From NCBI RefSeq assembly GCF_014203715.1, contig NZ_JACHJP010000002.1:372001-436000 (forward strand): DNA of 64,000 nt, given 5' to 3'. Both the position numbers and the translations under genes were made by a program. Within the stretch, counting starts at the first letter, position 1. Every line of letters starts with the position of its first letter. The notes below the pieces were generated by a model. That model was not told where the DNA came from. It saw only the letters and a list, made by a program, of their open reading frames with translations, and made no database searches. This DNA is from Streptosporangium saharense (lineage in GTDB: Bacteria; Actinomycetota; Actinomycetes; Streptosporangiales; Streptosporangiaceae). Positions 15,475-23,654 of the stretch are shown one piece after another.

Positions 15475-15810
15475 TCAGAGGCCCCGTGGCGCGTACATGA
15501 TCACGGCCACTCCGACCAGGCAGATACCGGCCCCCACGAAGTCCCACAACCCCGGACGGAAACCGTCCACGATCATCCCCCAGGCGAGCGAACCCGCCAC
15601 GAACACCCCACCGTAGGCGGCCAGAATGCGCCCGAAGTCCGGATCCGGCTGGAAGGTCGCGGCGAAACCGTAGACGCCGAGGGCGACGACCCCCGCGGCG
15701 ATCCACCACAGGCCCCGGTTCTCCCGCCAGCCCTGCCAGATCAGCCAGGCACCGCCGATCTCGGCGAGGGCGGCCAGGGCGAACAGCAGCAGGGAGCGAA
15801 CGACCGTCAT
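15475..15810 (-). CDS. YnfA/UPF0060-family membrane protein
   Basis: This 111-residue, four-helix membrane protein matches the YnfA (UPF0060) family, related to small multidrug resistance pumps. Typical strings are [25 protein letters not shown] at the N-terminus, and [15 protein letters not shown]. YnfA homologues have been linked to drug efflux in enteric bacteria; here the substrate is unknown. A CTTTACAATGTAGAT site lies 68-82 bp upstream of its start, at the end of the GntR gene. Confidence 0.88.
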   Translation of the reverse strand: MTVVRSLLLFALAALAEIGGAWLIWQGWRENRGLWWIAAGVVALGVYGFAATFQPDPDFGRILAAYGGVFVAGSLAWGMIVDGFRPGLWDFVGAGICLVGVAVIMYAPRGL

Positions 15811-15877
15811 CCCCGCACCGTACCGGCATCGCTGATGGGTTTGGTTCCTGTGTACAGGGGGTTCACCGACCGGGCGC

Positions 15878-15892
15878 CTTTACAATGTAGAT
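15878..15892. repeat. Dispersed site 2, CTTTACAATGTAGAT
   Basis: The exact 15-mer shares its last base with the stop codon of the GntR gene, which reads TGA then TCTACATTGTAAAG on the minus strand. It lies 68 bp before the ynfA start. There is no promoter-like partner box for a plus-strand transcript. Confidence 0.7.
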
Positions 15893-16647
15893 CAGGTGGT
15901 GGCGCCCCAGGTGAGGGACAGGCCGGTGGCGGCGCGTTCGGTACGGATCTCCATCATGCTGCCCAGGATCGTGGCGTGGTCGGCCACCACGGGCGTGCCG
16001 TCGAGCGTGTAGGTGATCCGGGTGCTGACTAGCACCGGGCTCCCCCGCTCCTCGTGCAGGTGCCGGGCGACGGCCGGGTCGAGCAGGCCGGGCCGTACCA
16101 CCTCCGACGCGCTGGCGACCGTCACCCCCGCGTCGGCGAGGGCCGTGTAGAGGGAGACCGCGGCGAAGTCGCGGTCACGGATCCGCTCGGCCACCGGCCG
16201 CCGCACCCAGGACACCTGGTGCACGGCGGGACGGCCCGCGAACTCCCTGACCCGCTCCAACCGCAGGGCCGTGTCGCCGGGCGGCAGCCGCAACTCGGCG
16301 GCGATCCTGGCGGGAACGCGGCGCACCGCCCGCCCGGCCACCACGGTGCGCACGTCGTGACCCTGTTTGCGCAGGTCGTCGACCAGGCTGCGCAGCGAGT
16401 CGAGCTGGTAGGCCAGGTGAGGCGGGGCGACGAAGGTGCCCCTGCCGTGACGCTGCACGATCAGCCTCTCGTCGCTGAGCTCCCGCAACGCCTGGCGCAG
16501 CGTCATGAGCGTCACCCCGTAGCGGGCACTCAGCTCCCGCTGCGGCGGCAGGGCCTTACCGGGGGCGTAGTGTCCCGACCGGATCTTCGCGGCGAGGTCG
16601 GCGGCGATGGCGCGATATCTCGCCTCGTGCCCGGCGTCGGGACTCAT
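15892..16647 (-). CDS. GntR-family regulator, HutC type (UTRA domain)
   Basis: This is a 251-residue regulator. The winged helix is at residues 8-75 ([49 protein letters not shown]) and the UTRA ligand-binding domain at about 90-240. HutC-type proteins bind small effectors such as amino-acid derivatives or sugars. Its start is buried in the end of trpA (92-bp overlap, different frame), so it is in the same transcript as trpBA. It probably regulates that unit through the repeated GTTCTATAAC boxes at 18690 (inference). ATG 16647 has AGGAG only 14 bases upstream. Confidence 0.88.
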   Translation of the reverse strand: MSPDAGHEARYRAIAADLAAKIRSGHYAPGKALPPQRELSARYGVTLMTLRQALRELSDERLIVQRHGRGTFVAPPHLAYQLDSLRSLVDDLRKQGHDVRTVVAGRAVRRVPARIAAELRLPPGDTALRLERVREFAGRPAVHQVSWVRRPVAERIRDRDFAAVSLYTALADAGVTVASASEVVRPGLLDPAVARHLHEERGSPVLVSTRITYTLDGTPVVADHATILGSMMEIRTERAATGLSLTWGATT

Positions 16648-17473
16648 CGTGGTCGGTCACACTCCTGGTCGAGGGTCGAGGGTCGAGGGCCTGCCTCAGG
16701 GTCGTGAGGAAGACCCTCAGGTCGTCCGGCCCGGCCCCGTCGAGCACCCGCCGCATGACGGCGGCGCCGACCACCACGCCGTCGGCGTGCCGGTGGGCCT
16801 CGCGTGCCTGGTCCGGGGTGGAAATGCCAAATCCTAGCAAGACCGGCCGGTCGGTGAGGCGCCTGATCCGCCCGGTGAGCTCCGCCGCGGAGGCGGCCAG
16901 AGCGGTCCGCTCGCCGGTGGTGCCCATCAGCGAGACCGCGTAGACGAATCCGCGGCTGCGGCGCGCGATCTCCGCCAGGCGTGGGCGCGGGGTCGCGGGG
17001 GAGGCCAGCAGGACCGGTTCGATCCCGGCCTCGGCGGCCACGTCCGTCAGCTCGTCCGCCTCGTGCACCGGCAGGTCGGGGACGATCAGGCCGCCGGCAC
17101 CGGCTTCGCGCAGCGCGGCGCAGAACGTCTCCGGCCCGTCGTGCAGCACCAGGTTGTAGTAGGTGCTGACGACCAGCGGCACCCCCAGATCCGGCAGGCC
17201 GGACAGGTCGGCGAGGATGCGGCGGGTGCTCGCCCCCCGGGCCAGGGCCGTGTCACCGGCCCGCTGGATGGTGACGCCGTCCAGCGTGGGGTCGGAGAAG
17301 GGCAGGCCGACCTCGATCGCGTCCGCCCCGGCGTCGGCGAACGCCCGCAGGTAGTCCGTCCAGCCGGACGTGATCCCCCCGGTGACGTACGGCATGAGCA
17401 GGCCGTTGCCGGTGTCCCGGCGGGCACGCAGGTGGCGTTCGACCGCGCCTGCGGCCAGGGTGGAGTTCGTCAC
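16556..17473 (-). CDS. trpA: Tryptophan synthase alpha chain with C-terminal extension
   Basis: This is the alpha subunit, which cleaves indole-3-glycerol phosphate. The TIM-barrel catalytic Glu54 ([12 protein letters not shown]) and Asp65 ([10 protein letters not shown]) are present, as are the phosphate-binding GFGIST and GVVVGAA motifs. The 305 residues exceed the usual 260-270. The last 35-40 are Arg/Ser-rich and come from the overlap with the GntR gene, beginning where three GGTCGAG repeats occur. The start overlaps the trpB stop by 4 bp. No trpE, trpC or trpD is near, so this is a detached trpBA pair. Confidence 0.93.
   Translation of the reverse strand: MTNSTLAAGAVERHLRARRDTGNGLLMPYVTGGITSGWTDYLRAFADAGADAIEVGLPFSDPTLDGVTIQRAGDTALARGASTRRILADLSGLPDLGVPLVVSTYYNLVLHDGPETFCAALREAGAGGLIVPDLPVHEADELTDVAAEAGIEPVLLASPATPRPRLAEIARRSRGFVYAVSLMGTTGERTALAASAAELTGRIRRLTDRPVLLGFGISTPDQAREAHRHADGVVVGAAVMRRVLDGAGPDDLRVFLTTLRQALDPRPSTRSVTDHDESRRRARGEISRHRRRPRREDPVGTLRPR
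16667..16687. repeat. Three tandem GGTCGAG heptamers in the trpA end
   Basis: Perfect 7-bp units start at 16667, 16674 and 16681, inside the trpA C-terminal extension and just upstream of the GntR start. Because seven is not a multiple of three, a gain or loss of one unit would change the trpA reading frame downstream and move its stop. Confidence 0.8.
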
Positions 17474-18675
17474 AGCAGCTCCTTGAGGGTTGAGACGTCC
17501 TTGTCGCCCCGGCCGGACAGCGTCATCAGCACCGTCGAGCCCGAGGGCAGCTCACCGTCGCCCGCCGCGCGGATCACCCAGGCGAGGGCGTGCGCCGACT
17601 CCAGCGCCGGGACGATGCCCTCGGTGCGCGCCAGCCGTACCGCCGCCTCGACCGCCTCCTCGTCGGTGACCGTGACGTAGCGGGCCCGGCCCAGGTCGCG
17701 CAGGTGGGCGTGCTCGGGGCCGACCCCCGGGTAGTCGAGCCCGGCGGAGATGGAGTGCGCCTCGACGATCTGGCCGTCGTCGTCCTGCAGGAACAGCGAG
17801 CGGCAGCCGTGCAGGACGCCGAGCCTGCCCCGGGACGCCCCGGCGCCGCCCTCCGCCTCGACGCCGACCAGGCGCGCCGGGGTGTCGGCGAACCCGGCGA
17901 ACGTCCCGGCCGCGTTGGAGCCGCCGCCGACGCACGCGACCACGTGGTCAGGCACGCCGGTCCGCAGCTCGGCGGCGCACTGCGCGCGGGCCTCCTCGCC
18001 GATGACCCGCTGGAACTCCCTGACCATCCACGGGTACGGATCCGGCCCGACGACCGAGCCGACGCAGTAGTGGGCCTCGCCGGTCGCGCCGACCCAGTGC
18101 CGCATGGCCTCGCTGGTCGCGTCCTTGAGGGTACGGCTGCCCGCGGTCACCGGGACCACCTCGGCGCCCAGCATGCGCATCCTGAAGACGTTCAGCGCCT
18201 GCCGCTCGATGTCGCGCTCCCCCATGAACACCGTGGCCCCAAGCCCGAGCAGCGCGGCGGCGGTCGCGGTCGCCACCCCGTGCTGGCCCGCCCCCGTCTC
18301 GGCGATCAGACGGCGCCGCCCCATCCTGACGGCCAGCAGGGCCTGCCCCAGCACGTTGTTGATCTTGTGGGATCCGGTGTGGGTGAGGTCCTCCCGTTTG
18401 AGGAGGAGCCGCACCCCCAGCGCCTCCGACAACCGGTCGGCCGGGGTGAGCGGGGTCGGCCGCCCGGCGTGTACGGCCAGCAGCCGCGCCAGGGCACCAC
18501 GGAACCCCGGGTCCGTCCAGGCCTCCCGGAAGGCCGCCTCCACCTCGTGACACGCCTCGACCAGGGACTCCGGCGCGTACCGCCCGCCGTACTCACCGAA
18601 CCGGCCCCGCGCCAGGGGCTCCCCCATCGTCCCGTCCGGCGGAACCGGTTCCCGCCACAGCGTCACGTCTCGCAT
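17470..18675 (-). CDS. trpB: Tryptophan synthase beta chain
   Basis: This PLP enzyme condenses indole with serine. The 401-residue protein is of the TrpB1 type with the full COMM region. The PLP-binding Lys104 is in GSHKINN, the catalytic Glu126 in AETGAGQHG, and the phosphate-binding loop is [11 protein letters not shown] 18675 follows GGGAGTGGG. The promoter region carries two GTTCTATAAC boxes 20 bp apart. The pair trpB-trpA followed by a UTRA regulator, without the rest of the trp operon, suggests an extra copy under separate control, for example for making tryptophan for a specialised product (inference). Confidence 0.95.
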   Translation of the reverse strand: MRDVTLWREPVPPDGTMGEPLARGRFGEYGGRYAPESLVEACHEVEAAFREAWTDPGFRGALARLLAVHAGRPTPLTPADRLSEALGVRLLLKREDLTHTGSHKINNVLGQALLAVRMGRRRLIAETGAGQHGVATATAAALLGLGATVFMGERDIERQALNVFRMRMLGAEVVPVTAGSRTLKDATSEAMRHWVGATGEAHYCVGSVVGPDPYPWMVREFQRVIGEEARAQCAAELRTGVPDHVVACVGGGSNAAGTFAGFADTPARLVGVEAEGGAGASRGRLGVLHGCRSLFLQDDDGQIVEAHSISAGLDYPGVGPEHAHLRDLGRARYVTVTDEEAVEAAVRLARTEGIVPALESAHALAWVIRAAGDGELPSGSTVLMTLSGRGDKDVSTLKELL

Positions 18676-18689
18676 GTCCCACTCCCATC

Positions 18690-18719
18690 GTTCTATAACT
18701 CAGCAGAGAGTTCTATAAC
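18690..18719. promoter_or_regulatory. Two GTTCTATAAC boxes, 20 bp apart, at the trpB promoter
   Basis: GTTCTATAAC occurs at 18690-18699 and 18710-18719, exactly two helical turns apart and 14-45 bp upstream of the trpB start. Each box is an imperfect palindrome of form GTT-N-TA-N-AAC, close to the GT-N-TA-N-AC pattern known for HutC-type GntR regulators. On the trpB strand the boxes contain TATAGA, possible -10 elements. The UTRA regulator encoded behind trpA is the obvious candidate binder. Confidence 0.6.
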
Positions 18720-18764
18720 AGTGAGTGTGACACGGGTGGCGTGGAAAGCGCCACCGCCGACCCC

Positions 18765-19640
18765 TCAGGGCTGGAGGGCGGGCTGCTCGAACCAGTCGCG
18801 GACCACGGGGTAGGTCCGCTGCGCGATCAGCCGCTGTCCCGCCGCGTTCGGGTGGAAGAAGTCCCACTTGCTGACGTGGTTCAGGGTGAACGGGCAGTCG
18901 AACAGGGCGTTGCCGTCGAACCGGCAGGCCGGGCCGTACGCCGTGCAGATTCTGGACAGGGCCGTGTTGTAGGCGGCGACCCGGGCACGCACCCGGTCGC
19001 GGCGGGCCCGGTCGGCCGGGGCCTCGGAGGACGCCCTGGCCAGCATGGTGGGACAGATCCTGCCGATCGCCCAGAAACCACGCGCGATCAGGTTGTCCCT
19101 GCCCACCCGCCACAGCCGCTTCAGGTCGGGGACACTCGCCAGGAACACCCTGCCGCCGGGACGGGACCGCCTGAAGGTGGCCAGCGCCCCGGCCACCCGC
19201 CGCTCGTAGACCGAGACCGGCGTCATCAGCCGCTCCTGCGAGGCGCACGCGTCCTGCGCGCCGACCAGCACCGTCACGTAGTCGGCCCGCCGCTCGACCG
19301 CCTGCTCCACCTGGGCCGCCAGGCCCGCGCTGGTCGTCCCGGGCACCGCGAGGTTCACGTTGCTGCCCAGGACCGGTCCGGCGTCCAGGTCGAGCAGCCG
19401 CATGTAGTGGCTCTGGACACCCACGTCGTCACCGGTCGACCAGGACCGGGAGCGGCAGGAGACGTACCAGCCGCAGGCGTTGAACCCGGCGCTGATCGAG
19501 TCGCCGAGCGCCGCCACCACCGCGGGACGCCACGGCACCCGCCCCTCCGAGGAGACGGCCGAGGCGACGGCCGGGGAGGCGATCAACGAGGTTGTGAACG
19601 CGGCCACCACCGTGAGTACGGTCACCGTCCTGCCGGGCAT
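18765..19640 (-). CDS. Secreted SGNH-family lipase/esterase
   Basis: This is a 291-residue exported hydrolase. A signal peptide (residues 1-28, ending ASPAVASA) precedes the block I motif GDSISAG with nucleophile Ser48. The oxyanion Gly/Asn positions follow, and the catalytic Asp/His are in DFFHPNAAG near the end. At least six cysteines suggest disulfides, as in the Streptomyces-type SGNH lipases. It probably acts on lipids or acyl esters outside the cell; the substrate is unknown. It is divergent from isochorismate synthase. Confidence 0.88.
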   Translation of the reverse strand: MPGRTVTVLTVVAAFTTSLIASPAVASAVSSEGRVPWRPAVVAALGDSISAGFNACGWYVSCRSRSWSTGDDVGVQSHYMRLLDLDAGPVLGSNVNLAVPGTTSAGLAAQVEQAVERRADYVTVLVGAQDACASQERLMTPVSVYERRVAGALATFRRSRPGGRVFLASVPDLKRLWRVGRDNLIARGFWAIGRICPTMLARASSEAPADRARRDRVRARVAAYNTALSRICTAYGPACRFDGNALFDCPFTLNHVSKWDFFHPNAAGQRLIAQRTYPVVRDWFEQPALQP

Positions 19641-19786
19641 GACACCTCCGCCTGAGAGATCACCAGTGCTTCGGATGTATCACCGCAGGCCACCGGGCCG
19701 CCCGGTGCTTTCGGGTTTCTTGACGCGGACGTGGGGCGAGGGACCGGGCACGGGGCTCGGCGAAGCCGCCGAATAGAGTGTTCCGG

Positions 19787-21016
19787 GTGAGTGTCGCGCT
19801 CGGACTGACCCGTCCCCTCGTGGTGAGAACCACCCCCGTCGACGATCCCGTCGACCTGATCTCCCGGCTTCCCGAGGCCGCGCCGTACGCCTGGATCAGG
19901 CGCGGCGAGGGGCTGGTCGCCTGGGGAGAGGCCGCGCGGGCCGTGGTTCCCCCGGGTCCTGGACGGTTCGGCTGGGCCCGCGACTGGCTGGCGGCCACCC
20001 TCGGCGCGGCCCACGTGGACGACGGCGTCGGAGTCCCGGGCTCCGGGCCGGTCGCCTTCGGCTCCTTCACCTTCGACGAGAACTCCCCCGGCTCCGTCCT
20101 CGTCGTCCCCAGGATCGTCCTGGCCCGCCGCGACGGCCGCGCCTGGCTGACCACCGTCGGCGGGGAGCCGCTCGACCTGGTCACGGCGCCGCGCGAGCCG
20201 GGCAGGATCCGCTACGGCGACGGCAGCCTGAGCGCCCCCGAGTGGGAGCACGCCGTGGCCGGGGCCGTGGAGCGGATCAGGGCGGGCCGCCTGGAGAAGG
20301 CCGTGCTCGCCCGCGACCTGACCGCCACCGCCGACCAGGCGATCGACGTACGCGTGCTGCTGGCCCGCCTGAGCGGCCGCTACCCGGACTGCTACACCTT
20401 CTCCTGCGACGGCCTGGTCGGCGCGACCCCCGAACTGCTGGTCAGGCGCACCGGAGAGACCGTCGAGTCACTGGTGCTCGCGGGCACGACCCCGCGCGGC
20501 GCCGACGAGGCCGACGACAGACGACGCGGCGCCGCACTGCGCGCCTCGGGCAAGGACCGCCACGAGCACACCTGCGCCGTCGAGTCCGTCCGGACCGCGC
20601 TGGCCCCGCTCTGCTCCGAGCTGGAGGTGCCCGGCGAGCCCGAGCTACTGGTGCTGCCGAACGTCCAGCACCTGGCGAGCCCGGTCACCGGACGCCTGGC
20701 GGCGGGCGCCTCGGTGCTGGACGTCGTCGCCGCCATGCACCCGACGGCCGCCGTCGGCGGCACCCCGACCCCCGTCGCGCTCGACGTCATCCGCGAGCTT
20801 GAGGGCATGGACCGCGGCGGCTACGCGGGCCCGGTCGGCTGGATCGACGCCCGCGGCGACGGCGAGTGGGGCATCGCGCTGCGGTGCGCCAGGATCGACG
20901 GCTCCCGCGCCCGCCTGTTCGCCGGCTGCGGCATCATGGGCGACTCCGTCCCGGCCGCCGAACTCGCCGAGGCCCAGGCCAAGTTCCGGGTGATGCAGTA
21001 CGCCCTGGAGGGCTGA
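19787..21016 (+). CDS. menF: Isochorismate synthase
   Basis: This chorismate-utilising enzyme converts chorismate to isochorismate, the entry into menaquinone synthesis (a siderophore role is possible but no such cluster is near). Family signatures include LEKAVLARDL, YTFSCDGLVGATPELLVRR, TTPRGADEADDRR, KDRHEHTCAVESV, HPTAAVGGTP and YAGPVGWIDARGDGEW. It is 409 residues from GTG 19787. GTG 19778 is also in frame, and neither has a convincing ribosome-binding site. menD, menB and menE lie 20-25 kb away, so the pathway is split within this window. Confidence 0.9.
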   Translation: MSVALGLTRPLVVRTTPVDDPVDLISRLPEAAPYAWIRRGEGLVAWGEAARAVVPPGPGRFGWARDWLAATLGAAHVDDGVGVPGSGPVAFGSFTFDENSPGSVLVVPRIVLARRDGRAWLTTVGGEPLDLVTAPREPGRIRYGDGSLSAPEWEHAVAGAVERIRAGRLEKAVLARDLTATADQAIDVRVLLARLSGRYPDCYTFSCDGLVGATPELLVRRTGETVESLVLAGTTPRGADEADDRRRGAALRASGKDRHEHTCAVESVRTALAPLCSELEVPGEPELLVLPNVQHLASPVTGRLAAGASVLDVVAAMHPTAAVGGTPTPVALDVIRELEGMDRGGYAGPVGWIDARGDGEWGIALRCARIDGSRARLFAGCGIMGDSVPAAELAEAQAKFRVMQYALEG

Positions 21017-21022
21017 ACGCGG

Positions 21023-21649
21023 TCACGCCCGCAGGTGGACCGCCTCACCCGGCTCGACCTTCGCCTCCCCCGAGGTCAGGGTGGCGACCCAGTCGGGGAA
21101 GGCCGCCAGGTCACGCTCACGCACCGCGACCAGGAACGACACCTCCGCGCCGTAACCGACCTCCCTGACCTCGTACGGCGAGGCACGCAGGTCGTTCTCC
21201 AGCCGCCCGGCACGGACGTGGCCGACGGTCACCGTCACCATCCGCGCCGGGACCATCTCGGCCAGCGGCGCCAGGTCCAGGGTCTTGCCGACCGCCGAAC
21301 CGTACGCCCTGACCAGACCGCCCGCTCCCAGCTTCACCCCGCCGAAGTAACGGGTAACCACCGCGACCACGTCGCCCATCCCCCGGCGCAGCAGGGTCTC
21401 CAGCATCGGGGTGCCCGCCGTGCCGCCCGGCTCACCGTCGTCGTCGGCCCTGCGCGCGCCCCGCTCTCCCCCGACCACGTAGGCCGAGCAGTTGTGGGTG
21501 GCGTCGGCGTACAGCCCCTTACGAGTCGCGACGAACGCGCGGGCCTCCTCCTCGGATCCGGCGGGCGCGAGGGCGCAGATGAACCGCGACCGCCTGATCT
21601 CGATCTCGTGCTCGGTGAGGTTCTCCGGGGTGAGGTACGGCTCGGCCAT
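21023..21649 (-). CDS. yigZ: YigZ/IMPACT-family protein
   Basis: This 208-residue protein is of the UPF0029/IMPACT family. The N-terminal half has the diagnostic RRSRFICALAPA, HNCSAYVVGG, DDDGEPGGTAGTPML and VVTRYFGGVKLGAGGLVRAYG strings. A DUF1949 C-terminal ferredoxin-like domain follows. Eukaryotic IMPACT inhibits Gcn2; the bacterial role is unknown. ATG 21649 follows GGAGGG. A variant of the dispersed site, CTTTACAAAGTAGAT, lies 18-32 bp upstream of the start. Confidence 0.92.
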   Translation of the reverse strand: MAEPYLTPENLTEHEIEIRRSRFICALAPAGSEEEARAFVATRKGLYADATHNCSAYVVGGERGARRADDDGEPGGTAGTPMLETLLRRGMGDVVAVVTRYFGGVKLGAGGLVRAYGSAVGKTLDLAPLAEMVPARMVTVTVGHVRAGRLENDLRASPYEVREVGYGAEVSFLVAVRERDLAAFPDWVATLTSGEAKVEPGEAVHLRA

Positions 21650-21987
21650 CCCTCCAGGCTACTCGCCTTTACAAAGTAGATCCCTAGCGGCCCGGGTGCG
21701 GCGTCTCGAAAGCGCTCTCGTCGTCACCGTCGATATCGTCTGATCCGATGACCCCTGCCTTTTCCGTGGAACCCGGGAACTGGGAAAACCCGCCCCCGGC
21801 CTTTCCGGAGAAAGTTCCGCCGAAGGGAATTCGGATGCGGCTTCCAGCTGTTTCATTCGCGGCGTTATCCGGCGCGTTCCAGGATTATGTATTTCTCACT
21901 ATATGGTGCACAATCATGGGCGCGTAGCCGTACCGGACGGTGATTTCCCGGGCGCCTGCGCGTCCGTCGAGACGTCCGGGGGATGAC
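21650..21987. other. Intergenic region with site 3 and the second PBP promoter
   Basis: This 338-bp gap separates divergent yigZ and the second penicillin-binding protein. It holds the dispersed site at 21667-21681 near yigZ. A markedly AT-rich block at about 21880-21920 contains TATATG (21900-21905), with a weak TTCCAG 17 bp upstream, a possible promoter for the penicillin-binding protein. No gene or RNA could be supported in the rest. Confidence 0.5.
21667..21681. repeat. Dispersed site 3, CTTTACAAAGTAGAT
   Basis: It differs from the main 15-mer by one base in the 3-bp spacer. It lies 18 bp before the yigZ start codon and just before its GGAGGG. Read on the yigZ strand it contains TACTTT, a possible -10 box, but no good -35 accompanies it. 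Confidence 0.65.
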
Positions 21988-23610
21988 ATGCGCGGCCGGT
22001 TGGTTCTCGCCCTGATCGCCCTGGCGCTCGCGGTCACCGCGTTCGGTGTCTACGGCGTGGTGATCGCCACGGGCGGCGACGCCTCCCCGGAGCCCACCTC
22101 GCCTCCTCAGCGGCCCAGACCCGCGGGAACCTTCCAGTTCGAACCGTCGGAGACGTCCTCCTCTCCAGAGGCACCACCCGTCGTGTCCCAGCCAACGGTC
22201 CGGGTGGAGGGACCCCAGGAGGTCGCGGCGAGATACCTCACCGCCTGGCAGGCCGGGGACCTGACCACGATGGCCGGACTCGTCTCCGCTCCCCCTGCCG
22301 ACTTCGCCGAGCGGCACCGCCGCTTCGACAGCGAGCTGCGAATCGCCGCACCCCCTGCCCTGACCCAGGGCGCCCTGCGCCAGCGCAGCCCCCTTGAGGC
22401 CGAGGTGCCCTTCCAGGGGACCCGGCAGGTCGAGGGGCTCGGGCCATGGCCGTTCACCTCCATGCTGCGCCTGGTACGGCACGCGGGCCTCTGGCGCGTC
22501 CGGTGGACCCCGCAGACGATGCACCCCTCCCTCGGCGAGGGAAAGAGCCTGCGGCTCACCGAGACCACGACCAGGCGACCGACCACGCTCACCCGCGAGG
22601 GACGGCCGTTCCCTTCGGACAGCAGGGCGGGCGACTACTTCACCGGCCTGGACGGCACCGTGACCGAGCTGAAGCTGCGGGAGGTCCCCTCCGGGCGGGT
22701 GCTGCTGTCCTCCCCCTCCAGGAAGGGCGAGTCGACCCGCACCACGATCTCCCTGGACGTGCAGCGCGCCGCCGCCCACGCCCTGGACGGGCTGGGGACG
22801 CCCGCCGCGCTCGTGGCGATCGACCTGCGCACCCGCCAGGTCAGGGCGGTCGCCGACACCCTGGGCGGCAGGCGCGCCTTCAACGGCCTCTACCCGCCCG
22901 GCTCGACGTTCAAGGTGGTGACCGCCGCCGCGCTGCTGCGCAGCGGGCTGAACCCCCAGTCGCCGGTCCCCTGCCCCGGCTCCTACACCATCCCCAACGC
23001 CAGGGGCTTCACCAACGCCGAGCAGGGCGACCACGGCGTCATCCCCCTCAGCACGGCCTTCGCGCTGTCCTGCAACACCACCTTCGTCCAGCAGACCTAC
23101 GAACGGCTGCGCGACGGCGGCCTGCGGACCGAGGCCGCCGACCGGTTCGGCTTCAGGGAGAAGCCCGGCCTGAGCTCCTGCCGGATCAGGGCGCACACCG
23201 ACATGAACGAACTCGGCTCCGACGCCATCGGGCAGAACTCGGTGCAGGCGAGCCCGCTCTGCATGGCCGAGGTCGCCGCGGCCGCCGCCACCGGCGTGTG
23301 GCGACCGGCCGTCATGACCGAGCGGCCCCCGGCCGACTCACCGCCCGAGGTACCGATCGGGGAGGACGTGGCCGCGGGGCTGCGGGACATGATGGGCGCC
23401 GTGGTCACCCAGGGAACCGCGGCGAGGGCGGGCCTGCCCCCGGGCACCCGGGGCAAGACCGGTACCGCCGAGGTCGCCGGAGGCGGCTCCCACGCCTGGT
23501 TCATCGGCTACCGCGACTCCCTGGCCTTCGCGGTGTTCGTCCAGAACGGCGGCAGCGGCGGCGCGGTCGCCGCCCCGGTCGCGGCCCGCTTCCTGAACGG
23601 CCTCCGGTAG
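21988..23610 (+). CDS. MecA-like class B penicillin-binding protein (second copy)
   Basis: This 540-residue transpeptidase is paralogous to the one at 13402. It has a membrane anchor at residues 5-27, a Pro/Ser-rich linker at 30-72, an NTF2-like MecA_N domain at about 76-185 and the transpeptidase from about 255. Motifs are Ser306-x-x-Lys309, Ser361-Cys-Asn363 and Lys490-Thr-Gly492. The catalytic Ser and Lys fall at the same residue numbers as in the first copy despite many differences elsewhere. ATG 21988 follows GGGGGATG-type purines. It is followed after 44 bp by the sigma-recombinase fusion gene. Confidence 0.92.
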   Translation: MRGRLVLALIALALAVTAFGVYGVVIATGGDASPEPTSPPQRPRPAGTFQFEPSETSSSPEAPPVVSQPTVRVEGPQEVAARYLTAWQAGDLTTMAGLVSAPPADFAERHRRFDSELRIAAPPALTQGALRQRSPLEAEVPFQGTRQVEGLGPWPFTSMLRLVRHAGLWRVRWTPQTMHPSLGEGKSLRLTETTTRRPTTLTREGRPFPSDSRAGDYFTGLDGTVTELKLREVPSGRVLLSSPSRKGESTRTTISLDVQRAAAHALDGLGTPAALVAIDLRTRQVRAVADTLGGRRAFNGLYPPGSTFKVVTAAALLRSGLNPQSPVPCPGSYTIPNARGFTNAEQGDHGVIPLSTAFALSCNTTFVQQTYERLRDGGLRTEAADRFGFREKPGLSSCRIRAHTDMNELGSDAIGQNSVQASPLCMAEVAAAAATGVWRPAVMTERPPADSPPEVPIGEDVAAGLRDMMGAVVTQGTAARAGLPPGTRGKTGTAEVAGGGSHAWFIGYRDSLAFAVFVQNGGSGGAVAAPVAARFLNGLR

Positions 23611-23654
23611 CGCCCGTTTGCGGGGCGGGGGGCGTCGGTGCTGTCATCGTTGGC

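Noticed and set aside
22446..23654. Extension of the sigma-recombinase frame upstream to 22446
   Set aside because: This part overlaps the second penicillin-binding protein gene in another frame and is Arg-rich noise; the sigma fold begins at 23655.
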